From CAZVWH01 sp964631175 (GTDB taxonomy: Bacteria; Planctomycetota; Phycisphaerae; Sedimentisphaerales; Anaerobacaceae), in NCBI GenBank assembly GCA_964631175.1, contig CAZVWH010000063.1:1-16872 (forward strand): 16,872 bases of DNA, in the 5' to 3' direction. This document shows positions 6,763 to 13,422 of this stretch, in pieces (the first letter of the stretch is position 1; every line of letters begins with the position of its first letter). The position numbers and the translations under genes were made by a program. The notes beneath the pieces are model-generated. The model ran no database searches and had not been told where the DNA came from. It saw only the letters and a list, made by a program, of their open reading frames with translations.

Positions 6763-7787
6763 TTATGCACTGCCGACAGGAAGGCTTCGAGATTCTCAGT
6801 CGAAACATCAGGCGGCATACCGCCGCCGCAGGAAGGAATAATCCGGCTTTTATCCGTCACTGAATCAAGGGCTGATTTGACGCTACTGCGTACATCTTCT
6901 GGCGTGCCCGCAGCAAGAACATCACGTGGCGGAATATTACCCAATAAAGTGACACTATTTTTCGTCAGCTCCCTCATCTGGTCCAGGCCGTGATCGTGAC
7001 TGAAATTAAATAAATTCACACCCATCTCGGCAAGGTACGGTGCGCAGATGAGTCCTGGTGCATCATTGTGGAAGAACTTAACGCTTACTTGGAGCGACTG
7101 GAAGATGCGCTTAAGATACGGTAGTGCCGCCTGCTTAAAATCATCATCTCCTAAGAAACCTACAATGTCGTCAAGGATTAGTATGCCGTCGATGGAGGCA
7201 AATGTCTCTGCCTGAAGTTCGAGCCAGTCGATGATAAAGTCCGTGATTATATCGAGCAGCTTGTGGGCTTCATCGGGATTAGTACGGATGGCCATGAGAA
7301 ATTCAGTAGTTCCCATAAGAAACGTTGCCACATTCAACGGCCCACGTGACACCGCGAACTTAATGCCATGGCCTGACTTCTCGATTTGGCTGCGATAGTG
7401 TTTTAAACGATTGAGGATAAATGGTAGCAAACCGTCATTTTTGGGATTTGGTTTGTCGAGCGAGTGGACGTCCTGAATATCGGTAATGGTTTTCCCGGCG
7501 AAGGGTAATTCTTTTTCCTGCCAGGTGCATTTTGCACCGAAAGCCGACGGCTCGGTGCACATACCGAACTCAGCCCAGAAACCCGGCAGAAAAATAACGT
7601 TTGGAAACCGTCGGATTGCCTTGAGGTTGGCCTCGAACCACAGTCGCTCGCTTGTGAAATAATCGAGCGTGGTCATTTCCGCCCAGCCCGGAAGCCAGGG
7701 ACTATCGATAATAAAAGCCACCGGCAGCGGGTCAAGCAATTCACCGGCTATCACAAGCTGCAGTTTTTCCCATTGTTCGTTCGTCAT
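6753..7787 (-). CDS. UroD/MtaA-family (corrinoid methyltransferase-like) protein
   Basis: The 344-residue protein belongs to the uroporphyrinogen decarboxylase superfamily, on the branch that includes methylcobamide:CoM methyltransferases (MtaA/MtbA) and related demethylation enzymes; cytoplasmic. Support comes from the order of late motifs: 'VKFFHNDAP' (236-244), 'EMGVNLFNFSHDHGLDQMRE' (254-273), 'VTLLGNIPPRDVLAAGTPEDV' (279-299) and 'IIPSCGGGMPPDVSTENLEAF' (316-336). It lacks the N-terminal Arg-rich substrate motif of heme UroD. MtaA-type enzymes bind zinc with His-x-Cys plus a late Cys. Here the pair reads H240-N-D242 and only C320 is kept, so zinc binding is uncertain. The ATG overlaps the transporter stop by 4 bases (ATGA), showing translational coupling. 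The substrate is unknown; no corrinoid protein gene is in the window. Confidence 0.8.
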   Translation of the reverse strand: MTNEQWEKLQLVIAGELLDPLPVAFIIDSPWLPGWAEMTTLDYFTSERLWFEANLKAIRRFPNVIFLPGFWAEFGMCTEPSAFGAKCTWQEKELPFAGKTITDIQDVHSLDKPNPKNDGLLPFILNRLKHYRSQIEKSGHGIKFAVSRGPLNVATFLMGTTEFLMAIRTNPDEAHKLLDIITDFIIDWLELQAETFASIDGILILDDIVGFLGDDDFKQAALPYLKRIFQSLQVSVKFFHNDAPGLICAPYLAEMGVNLFNFSHDHGLDQMRELTKNSVTLLGNIPPRDVLAAGTPEDVRSSVKSALDSVTDKSRIIPSCGGGMPPDVSTENLEAFLSAVHNPQ

Positions 7788-9553
7788 ATCGTCACTGCCT
7801 TTCTTTTAGCTTTGCGTAAGAAATGGACAATCAAAATAAGTCCCACAAATGTAGCAATAACTGCAATGCTCCACCTGCCTAATCTCGACCATAGACTCCA
7901 TATGCTGACGAGCGTTGCTACTGCAGTAGCAGTTAGCATCAGGATATTCCAGACCACACGTTTACCACCTCGCGGCATATCGTCACCCAACATACTTTTC
8001 TGATTCATCAGCATTAAAAAGGCGAAATATGCAATTGGCAGCAGTATGATACAGAACACCGAGGTTGGCATAGCCAGCCACGGAGCCGGTGCGTTCCAGA
8101 AAATAGCCACCAGAGCACCTACAGAGACTATCAGAGAGCCGATGCGATGGGTCCAGCCTTTCAAAGGTCTATTGAGCATTTCACAAAGACATAGGCCGTT
8201 GATAGTCATCACCATTGTTGCGGCTCCTATGCCCATTCCCAGTACGCCGAGGCCGAATGCAAATTGTGCCAGAAAATTGCCGGTCAGTGGAGCCAGCGCC
8301 GCGGCCAAATTAAGATTGTCGCGCTTGACCAGCATAGCGGCCATCTTTCTGTCGGCGTAGGGCAGAGCACTTGTTCGCTGCTCTAATTGCTCAGGCGAGA
8401 GCTTGGCAATTGCGTCGGCACCGGTTTCAAATGCCAGACGTTGTTTTAATAGATTTTTATATGGACCAACAAGATTATATGCCGGCTCGACTGTCACGAC
8501 CCCGCCCGGTTCATCCGGTACAAAACCAGGAGCCGGCGTCGTGTGAAACCTTGATGCCGAGGCTATTACTACAAAGCCGGTAGCGAGAATAAAGGGTATG
8601 AACAATCCCGTTGAAAGATCGAATATCGCAAGACCTCGGAAGTACCTGTCCCAGCCCTTTCGCAGCATCGAGTACGGCAGCAGAAACGTCATATTAACAC
8701 CTACCGCTGCAGCAGTAGCGGCTATCATCACATCACGCTGCTGGGCGACAATGAGCTTTGTCCAGAACTGCTGGAATTGAGGGAGCACGGCCTCGATATA
8801 AGGCTTAACCGTAGCAGCCGGCTCGGTCAACATTCGAAGCCTTGGTATTAGCCCACGAAAGATCTGGCCCCAATCAATAACACCCGCAATGCTTAACCTG
8901 ACGACGACACCAAAGAAACACAAAACAATCATGCTTACTATTGACTTTATGATGACTTCAAATATTTTGACCCCTCGGCCTCCGGCGCCGTAGAACATCG
9001 TCGCGATGATGCAAATTGCAAGAATAAAACCAACACAGATAATTCTGCCCCATGGGTCCGGCACTACCTCCGGCCCAATGACGGAAGGTAAAAGATTCTG
9101 CTGGATGGCACGGGTTCCAAGAACAAACTGCGGTGTTGACCATACGATATTGGCAGCCATTGATGCAAGCAGCCAGCTCCATCCGAGCACGGGACTGACG
9201 TGCTCATTGATAGCCTTGAGAGGACGCTGCCTAATGGAAAGTGTCACATAGGCAATAGCACCGAGCATAATGATACCTAATATCATAGCTAAGGGCTGTA
9301 GCCACATCATACTGAAACCCACCAGTACACCAAGGTACAGACTCGATGAGAAAGACACGCCTCCGACAGTGATTCCGCTCTGCAGCCAACCAGGTCCCGA
9401 TAACTTTAAGAACGTCTTTATAGTCGCTCCGGTGCCTTTACGCCGCGCCTCCACTATCATTTGACGGTCCTTTTCAATGCGAGGATTCAGGTGCGTGGCT
9501 TGTTGCTCAGGAGCACCGGATGTGGAGCCTTGTTCCGTTTCGTTTGACGCCAT
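7784..9553 (-). CDS. Nramp-superfamily membrane transporter, divergent
   Basis: Inner-membrane protein of 589 residues with about 11-12 hydrophobic segments and a long polar N-terminus (1-48). The layout fits the Nramp/LeuT-like fold. TM1 reads 'LSGPGWLQSGITVGGVSFSS' (51-70), where true metal-transporting Nramps have Asp-Pro-Gly-Asn; Asp and Asn are replaced by Gly and Trp. TM6 reads 'AAAVGVNMTFLLPYSMLRKG' (281-300) and lacks the Met-Pro-His motif. A polar insert at about 335-415 separates later helices. Loss of both metal motifs suggests another substrate or a very different ion site. AGGAGG about 9 bases before the ATG is a strong ribosome site. The downstream UroD-like gene overlaps by 4 bases, so the two are co-translated and probably act on one substrate. 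Confidence 0.85.
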   Translation of the reverse strand: MASNETEQGSTSGAPEQQATHLNPRIEKDRQMIVEARRKGTGATIKTFLKLSGPGWLQSGITVGGVSFSSSLYLGVLVGFSMMWLQPLAMILGIIMLGAIAYVTLSIRQRPLKAINEHVSPVLGWSWLLASMAANIVWSTPQFVLGTRAIQQNLLPSVIGPEVVPDPWGRIICVGFILAICIIATMFYGAGGRGVKIFEVIIKSIVSMIVLCFFGVVVRLSIAGVIDWGQIFRGLIPRLRMLTEPAATVKPYIEAVLPQFQQFWTKLIVAQQRDVMIAATAAAVGVNMTFLLPYSMLRKGWDRYFRGLAIFDLSTGLFIPFILATGFVVIASASRFHTTPAPGFVPDEPGGVVTVEPAYNLVGPYKNLLKQRLAFETGADAIAKLSPEQLEQRTSALPYADRKMAAMLVKRDNLNLAAALAPLTGNFLAQFAFGLGVLGMGIGAATMVMTINGLCLCEMLNRPLKGWTHRIGSLIVSVGALVAIFWNAPAPWLAMPTSVFCIILLPIAYFAFLMLMNQKSMLGDDMPRGGKRVVWNILMLTATAVATLVSIWSLWSRLGRWSIAVIATFVGLILIVHFLRKAKRKAVTI

Positions 9554-9653
9554 TTTCTCGACCTCCTGATAGTTAGTGTCTAAAGTGAGCTAAAGTTAAG
9601 ACTTACTCCAAATTTTAGGCACTTAAAACTTTAGTTCATTTATATTTTGCTGT

Positions 9654-9682
9654 ATTTTCAGCCGGTATCGGTATTCTGTCAA
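9654..9682 (-). promoter_or_regulatory. promoter candidate for the transporter/UroD-like operon
   Basis: On the - strand TTGACA (9682-9677), a 17-base spacer and GAAAAT (9659-9654, 4 of 6 to consensus) give a predicted start near 9647. This leaves an untranslated leader of about 95 bases before the ATG at 9553. Confidence 0.4.
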
Positions 9683-9792
9683 CTTCTTTATATACAGCCT
9701 AAAGGTTTTTTTGTTGCAATGAATGGCAGTAATATCAGGACGAGAAGAAAATCTGCCATCCTTGTTTGTTACAGACGGCAAGATAGTATATA

Positions 9793-9935
9793 TCAACTTT
9801 GTAGCTCTCGCCAGATGGTCGAATCAGCATATGGCGGACTAATTTGTCAGCTATCTGAGCTTGAGATATTTCTGCTTGCTTAATGGCGTAAATTTCGATA
9901 CGGTCTTCTTCGGTGAGCTGGCAATACTTTCTCAT
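9793..9935 (-). pseudogene. IS30-family transposase N-terminal remnant, frameshifted
   Basis: From an ATG at 9935 with an excellent AAGGAG ribosome site, the frame reads 'YCQLTEEDRIEIYAIKQ' (4-20) and 'ISQAQIADKLVRH' (23-35), the start of the IS30-type helix-turn-helix. The pattern then continues in another frame as 'STIWREL' (9822-9802), matching the IS30 'STISREL' block, and stops at 9793. Where intact relatives have one codon between 'RH' and 'STI', eight bases are present (9823-9830), a net frame change. Nothing of the DDE catalytic part remains. Read without the shift, the frame runs to 9735 with unrelated sequence. Confidence 0.7.
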
Positions 9936-9951
9936 AAGCGCTCCTTCTATC

Positions 9952-10084
9952 GCCGTTTCTAATAAAAAAGTGTAACTTTTTTCCGCCTTAGGCGGCTTTA
10001 ATATTCGACTATTTTAGATTGCTACGACCTTCTTTGCAGGCCCGACAACGACCGAAAAAGTGATAGTTACTTTTTAGAAACGGC
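9952..10084. mobile_element. 133-bp inverted-repeat element, MITE-like or IS end pair
   Basis: The left end GCCGTTTCTAATAAAAAAGT (9952-9971) and the right end GTTACTTTTTAGAAACGGC (10066-10084) are inverted copies. They share GCCGTTTCTAA plus an AAAGT...AAC block, with a few bases inserted on the left. A CCGCC-TTA-GGCGG hairpin lies inside (9983-9995). The element sits just upstream of the IS30 remnant, so its ends may be duplicated insertion-sequence termini. No target duplication was seen. Confidence 0.5.
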
Positions 10085-10138
10085 ACTAGCGTTTTTTAGG
10101 TTAGCGAGTAAGTGTAACAACTCACCAACTTTTTCGTT

Positions 10139-10181
10139 ACCTGTGGCACAAGCTACCTGTGGCACAAGCTACTTGTTGCAT
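10139..10181. repeat. 16-bp tandem repeat, two full copies and a partial
   Basis: ACCTGTGGCACAAGCT occurs at 10139-10154 and 10155-10170, followed by a decayed third copy beginning ACTTGTTGCA. The - strand is open for about 33 codons through the repeat, to a stop at 10067, possibly a fossil coding end. Confidence 0.7.
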
Positions 10182-10214
10182 TTATGAGTTGAATCCGCCC
10201 CTCAAAAAGGAATG

Positions 10215-10242
10215 TTGAAATAAAAATGTTTGATTATATAAT
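10215..10242 (+). promoter_or_regulatory. promoter of the LuxR-type HTH gene
   Basis: TTGAAA (10215-10220), a 16-base spacer and a perfect TATAAT (10237-10242). Predicted start is around 10249, inside the palindrome at 10246-10277, about 93 bases before the ATG. Confidence 0.65.
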
Positions 10243-10245
10243 GTA

Positions 10246-10277
10246 AATAGTCTTTTTGACTAATCAAAAAGACTATT
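10246..10277. promoter_or_regulatory. palindrome at the transcription start (operator or 5' hairpin)
   Basis: A perfect 14-bp inverted repeat, AATAGTCTTTTTGA (10246-10259) with its complement at 10264-10277, and a CTAA loop. The motif TAGTC/GACTA occurs three times in it. It begins 3 bases after the -10 box, a common place for a repressor site. A sister copy lies at 10769-10796. Confidence 0.65.
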
Positions 10278-10341
10278 CCTGTTTGTACTATTGTTAGATG
10301 TAGTTTAACCAAGTTATCTTATTACATATGGGGCGCGCACT

Positions 10342-10584
10342 ATGGCTTTCAAGACAAAACAATGGGAGTATCTTGGTAGATGTTGGCATTTAACGCCAAG
10401 AGAGGTAGAGGTTGCTAAATTAGTATGCGATGGGTTAGATAACAAACAGATTAGTGAGAAACTGCACATCGCATACAACACGGTGCGTGCTCATCTTGGG
10501 AATATTTTTCGTAAGATCGGAATTAAAAGCAAGGCTGGTGCTATTCTGGAATTTATGAAAGTTTTACAAAAAGCCAGGATTTAA
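10342..10584 (+). CDS. stand-alone LuxR/NarL-type HTH regulator, 80 aa
   Basis: Almost the whole protein is one DNA-binding domain: 'LTPREVEVAKLVCDGLDNKQ' (17-36), 'ISEKLHIAYNTVRAHLGNIF' (37-56) and 'RKIGIKSKAGAILEFMKVLQ' (57-76). These match the four-helix LuxR (GerE) signature, including the recognition helix 'YNTVRAHLGNIFRKIGI'. There is no receiver or ligand domain, so it resembles GerE-like single-domain regulators. The ATG at 10342 has only a weak GGGG about 8 bases upstream; an ATG at 10328 is out of frame. A near-consensus promoter and a palindrome at the predicted start precede it, suggesting autoregulation. Its targets are unknown; the second palindrome downstream and the FRG gene are candidates (inference). 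Confidence 0.85.
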   Translation: MAFKTKQWEYLGRCWHLTPREVEVAKLVCDGLDNKQISEKLHIAYNTVRAHLGNIFRKIGIKSKAGAILEFMKVLQKARI

Positions 10585-10652
10585 ATTGCGCCTTTTACAA
10601 TCGCAGATGATTAAAACCAAACAGCCCACAATAATATTTAATTTAGCGGGAA

Positions 10653-10750
10653 CTGCCCACCTGTGCGGGTGGGGATGTGAGCAATATCCTGTGTAGCAGG
10701 ACGAGCTTTGCTCGAAACCCATAAGTGCCACGCCTGTAAGGGTGTGGGTA
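10653..10750. ncRNA. candidate structured RNA, unassigned
   Basis: Four stems follow one another in under 100 bases: CCCACC/GGTGGG (10656-10673), TCCTG/CAGGA (10687-10701), CGAGC/GCTCG (10702-10714), and ACCC/GGGT (10717-10749) enclosing ACGCC/GGTGT with one G-T pair. No open frame explains this order. I do not recognise a known RNA family. It could be a leader, a free RNA, or the end of an element. Confidence 0.3.
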
Positions 10751-10768
10751 TCTACGTTTACAATGAAG

Positions 10769-10796
10769 TAGTCCTTTTGACTAATCAAAAGGACTA
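10769..10796. promoter_or_regulatory. second copy of the HTH-gene palindrome
   Basis: TAGTCCTTTTGA (10769-10780), loop CTAA, and the perfect complement (10785-10796). Against the first copy there is one T-to-C change balanced by A-to-G in the other arm. TACAAT (10759-10764, 5 of 6 to the -10 consensus) ends 4 bases before it, echoing the layout at 10237-10246. No good -35 box was seen. Confidence 0.6.
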
Positions 10797-10816
10797 TTAA
10801 CATTAAATGAATCTCT

Positions 10817-10832
10817 CTGCGGCAAGCCGCAG
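10817..10832. repeat. short GC hairpin
   Basis: CTGCGGC, AA, GCCGCAG: a perfect 7-bp stem with a 2-base loop, and no T run on either side. It lies 20 bases after the second palindrome. Confidence 0.4.
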
Positions 10833-11106
10833 GGAATTATCAAGTTAATAGCAAGGATTGTATTGTTATAGGTTCAAGTTCTGTTACTTTGGTTAAGGGA
10901 CAAGGTATAGGAACAAACCAATCCATGAATAAGTTATTATTGATGCTTTCGCAGCCAGTCCTCCCAATTCGTTAATGTCTGATTGAGAGTAGAACACCGC
11001 TTTTTGCGCTCTTTTGGGCGATACCGGATAAACTCGTCTCCATTGCCAGCCGATAATAAGGATAAGATGTATTTAACGACCGGTTTCTGTTGATGGGGTG
11101 GAGACG

Positions 11107-11985
11107 ATGAGCGTAGTCACGATTGACCAGATTGAACTTGATAGAAAAGTAAAGAAAGGCATAATCGAACACACGTTGAGTTCGTGGTGGGAGTTTGTTG
11201 AGTTCGCACGCGATCCACAGCTAAGCTGGCCAACCTTAATCTATCGTGGTCAGGCCAATGCAAATTGGAAAGTTGAGTCAACATTAGACAGGTTGGAAAG
11301 GAGATTCCCTACTACACCAAACAAAAGTGGTGGTAATCCTGAATACTCCAACATTCCTCATGTTTCACGTGAGCTTCAACTCAAAAGATTTAAGGAGTTA
11401 GCTCGAGGCAAGTTTATATTTGAAATACCTCCCCAAAATGATGAGGAGGACGAATGGTGGGCACTTGCTCAACATTATGGCCTTGCCACACCTATGTTGG
11501 ACTGGACATATTCCCCTTTCGTTGCCCTGTTCTTTGCCTTTGAGGAAGAAAGGTACCATTACAGAAAGCCTAAATTTAAAGCCGTATATGCCCTTGCGCA
11601 TCACCTACTTTCGCGAAGCAAAGAAAAGAAAGAGCGTCCACGGGCTTTTGCCCCTAAAGGTCATACAAATTACAGATTGACTAACCAAGGTGGCCTGTTC
11701 CTAAGAATGCCACAAAATACAGATTTAGAGAGTTGGGTACAGCAGAACTTTGAGAATGACACTTACAAATTACCCCCTGATGTTGGGGAAAATCTTCACC
11801 CAAAACTCACTCTTCAAAAGTTCATAATACCTAATAAAGACAGGGAAGATTGTCTAAGGTTCCTTGATCATATGAATATCAATAGGGCAAGTTTGTTCCC
11901 TGATCTCGATGGTGCTGCACGTTATGTAAATGACTTGTGGGAAGTGAACTTCGATAAGGCCATAGGTCACATAGCCTCTGAGTGA
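11107..11985 (+). CDS. FRG-domain protein
   Basis: Soluble 292-residue protein with an FRG domain, named after its Phe-Arg-Gly-like motif. Recognisable blocks are 'LIYRGQANANWKVESTLDR' (44-62), the core 'WWALAQHYGLATPMLDWTYS' (117-136) with 'PFVALFFAFEEE' (137-148), 'LTNQGGLFLRMP' (191-202) and 'INRASLFPDLDGAARYVNDL' (258-277). The family's biochemical activity is not settled; members occur as single genes in bacteria and phages, often in variable regions. I start at the ATG at 11107, with GGGGTGGAG just before it; a GTG at 11098 would add three residues. The gene lies downstream of the HTH gene and second palindrome, with a leader of about 310 bases, and converges with the oxidoreductase gene. 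A repeat-bearing hairpin follows its stop. Confidence 0.85.
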   Translation: MSVVTIDQIELDRKVKKGIIEHTLSSWWEFVEFARDPQLSWPTLIYRGQANANWKVESTLDRLERRFPTTPNKSGGNPEYSNIPHVSRELQLKRFKELARGKFIFEIPPQNDEEDEWWALAQHYGLATPMLDWTYSPFVALFFAFEEERYHYRKPKFKAVYALAHHLLSRSKEKKERPRAFAPKGHTNYRLTNQGGLFLRMPQNTDLESWVQQNFENDTYKLPPDVGENLHPKLTLQKFIIPNKDREDCLRFLDHMNINRASLFPDLDGAARYVNDLWEVNFDKAIGHIASE

Positions 11986-12017
11986 CCTCATACACATTCG
12001 ATGAACAGTCATCCCCA

Positions 12018-12058
12018 CAAGGCCTCCAGCCCTTCGGCTTCGCTCAGGACAGGCCTTG
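12018..12058. repeat. dispersed short repeat in a hairpin between convergent genes
   Basis: CAAGGCCT (12018-12025) and AGGCCTTG (12051-12058) enclose CCTTCGGCTTCGCTCAGG, a member of the TCCTGAG...CGAAGG repeat family also at 6289-6316 and 13371-13400. It lies between convergent genes ending at 11985 and 12077 and may act as a two-way terminator. Confidence 0.6.
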
Positions 12059-12076
12059 AGGCTGTCACTCATTGAG

Positions 12077-13258
12077 CTAACGTCGTGGGATGGAAACCTC
12101 TGCACCCTTTTTTTCAGCCGATACATACGCGCTATAGATTGTAGTGATGCAATCTGCAGCAAGGTTGCTGTCACTGGCGAGAGGTTCGTCGTATGCGATG
12201 GTTCGATAAAAGGCCTCCATTTCCTGTGGGTATCCAGTGAACCAATCCTCGTTCGGTGACGGATTCGACCAGCCTTGTTTGGTGCCGATCTTTTCCACTA
12301 CATAAATGTCCCTGAAATTTTCATCTACCGGATTGTACGTCTGCATTGCGGTGTTGGGATTAATATTACAGATAGTCCGATGGTTGTTAGCAGCGACCTG
12401 AAGCCAATTGTGGATGCCGCCGAGAATAATATCGGAGGTGATGATGTCTGCAATTGTGCCGTCTTCAAAGACCACGTGCATTAGGGAAAAATCATCAATG
12501 TCGTGGTAATCTGCCCGAATGTGTCCTTTGTCCTCGAAGCCGGCCAGCCGGGTTATCGCGTGTACGCGTGCCGAGACCGATTTCGGGCGAATGGGCCTTT
12601 TATTTTTTATGTTACCTTCGACGCGCTTTAGATAAAGCGCCGCAGTTAGGGGGTGACAACCTTTTCCTATCATAACTCCGCCGCCGGAGAACTTCCAGAA
12701 GGCGTAGGTTTTAGCGTGTGAGCCTGAATGTGCCTCTTCGCCATATATCCACAGTATTTGCGAGCCTGCCTTTTCGATAATCTCGCGCTCTTTCTGAATC
12801 GAAGGGGCATAGACCCAGTTCTCAGCATAGAGTATTTTGCCTTTGCTTTTTTTCTCAGCTTCGAGCATTCGCTTGATACTTGCTAAAGCATGGTCGAGCG
12901 CATCCTGCTTCGGGAAGGTTTCACCGTTGAAATCCTCAGAGCCGTCCCCGAAGTAGCCTGTTAGCGGCTTTTCAACGATGGCGAACTTGTCCTGCTGAAG
13001 AGCCGCTACTGCAATTTTTTCGTGAACAACCGGCGGAGTGCACACGTGGATAACATCCACTTTATCGATAAGCTCTTCCAGACTTTTGTAAAAGCGTAAT
13101 CCTCGCTCCTTAGCATACGAAGTGCCCTGCTCGGTGTTGATATCGTGTATGCCCTCGATCAGTACGTTTGTGCCTGCAACTGACTTTAAGCACTCAAAAT
13201 GGAACTTTGCTGCGAAGCCTGTCCCTATAATTCCGGTACGAATTGTTTCCTTATTCAT
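12077..13258 (-). CDS. Gfo/Idh/MocA-family NAD(P)-dependent oxidoreductase
   Basis: Cytoplasmic dehydrogenase of the glucose-fructose oxidoreductase / inositol dehydrogenase family, 393 residues. The N-terminal Rossmann domain shows 'RTGIIGTGFAAKFH' (7-20) for dinucleotide binding, 'VDVIHVCTPPVVHEKIAVAA' (67-86) and the family 'EKPLTG' (96-101) with the catalytic-site Lys. An extra segment (about 102-135, 'YFGDGSEDFNGETFPKQDAL') follows this motif. The C-terminal domain contains 'SGGGVMIGKGCHPLTAALYL', with Lys and His in the usual active-site helix. The substrate, probably a sugar or cyclitol, is not readable. AAAGGAA about 9 bases before the ATG is a good ribosome site. It stands as a single gene; PEP carboxykinase upstream has its own hairpin terminator. 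Confidence 0.9.
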   Translation of the reverse strand: MNKETIRTGIIGTGFAAKFHFECLKSVAGTNVLIEGIHDINTEQGTSYAKERGLRFYKSLEELIDKVDVIHVCTPPVVHEKIAVAALQQDKFAIVEKPLTGYFGDGSEDFNGETFPKQDALDHALASIKRMLEAEKKSKGKILYAENWVYAPSIQKEREIIEKAGSQILWIYGEEAHSGSHAKTYAFWKFSGGGVMIGKGCHPLTAALYLKRVEGNIKNKRPIRPKSVSARVHAITRLAGFEDKGHIRADYHDIDDFSLMHVVFEDGTIADIITSDIILGGIHNWLQVAANNHRTICNINPNTAMQTYNPVDENFRDIYVVEKIGTKQGWSNPSPNEDWFTGYPQEMEAFYRTIAYDEPLASDSNLAADCITTIYSAYVSAEKKGAEVSIPRR

Positions 13259-13353
13259 AGAAAAAATTCCTTTCGCATATCTTACAAATTCAGCGAACCT
13301 GCATTAAAATGGTATTTTTAAGCCATAACGGAGACCATCACCACAGGGGTGCC

Positions 13354-13422
13354 GGCTAAACAAAATATCTCTCGACCCTTCGGCCCGTCTCAGGACGAGC
13401 CCGGCTCGAGACGTGTTTAGCC
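13354..13422. repeat. inverted GGCTAAAC / GTTTAGCC pair enclosing a dispersed repeat
   Basis: GGCTAAAC (13354-13361) and GTTTAGCC (13415-13422) are inverted copies. Between them lies a member of the short repeat family (CCTTCGGCCCGTCTCAGGAC) with its own CGTCTC/GAGACG arms (13386-13413). The arrangement parallels 6700-6745. Confidence 0.55.

Larger units (their letters stand above)
9554..10341. other. 788-base region of decayed mobile DNA and repeats
   Basis: No intact gene is supported. It contains, in order: a promoter candidate for the transporter (9654-9682, - strand), an IS30 transposase remnant (9793-9935), a 133-bp inverted-repeat element (9952-10084), a tandem repeat (10139-10181), and the promoter and palindrome of the HTH gene (10215-10277). 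Confidence 0.5.
10585..11106. other. 522-base region between HTH and FRG genes
   Basis: Holds a run of hairpins (10653-10750), a second copy of the palindrome (10769-10796) and a CTGCGGC-AA-GCCGCAG hairpin (10817-10832). In 10833-11106 I see no confident feature. A - strand frame open from about 11090 to a stop at 10937 gives a plausible-looking basic peptide but has no start or ribosome site. Confidence 0.4.

Noticed and set aside
6753..7787. Heme-pathway uroporphyrinogen decarboxylase (HemE)
   Set aside because: The N-terminal Arg-containing substrate motif of HemE is absent and no heme genes are nearby; the methyltransferase-like branch fits better.
9647..9883. 78-codon open frame on the + strand
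   Set aside because: Overlaps the IS30 remnant on the other strand and has no ribosome site or family signal.
10139..10181. CRISPR array
   Set aside because: The repeats are directly adjacent with no spacers and there are only two full copies; no cas genes are in the window.
10246..10277. Simple intrinsic terminator
   Set aside because: No T run follows the stem, and it lies at a predicted transcription start rather than after a gene.
10937..11090. Open - strand frame giving a basic peptide ending 'NWEDWLRKHQ'
   Set aside because: Looks somewhat protein-like, perhaps a gene fossil, but it has no start codon or ribosome site and no family I recognise; not enough to call a gene.
11854..12174. 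106-codon open frame on the - strand containing 'CPERSRRAGG'
   Set aside because: The peptide is the translation of the dispersed short repeat, and the frame overlaps two real genes.
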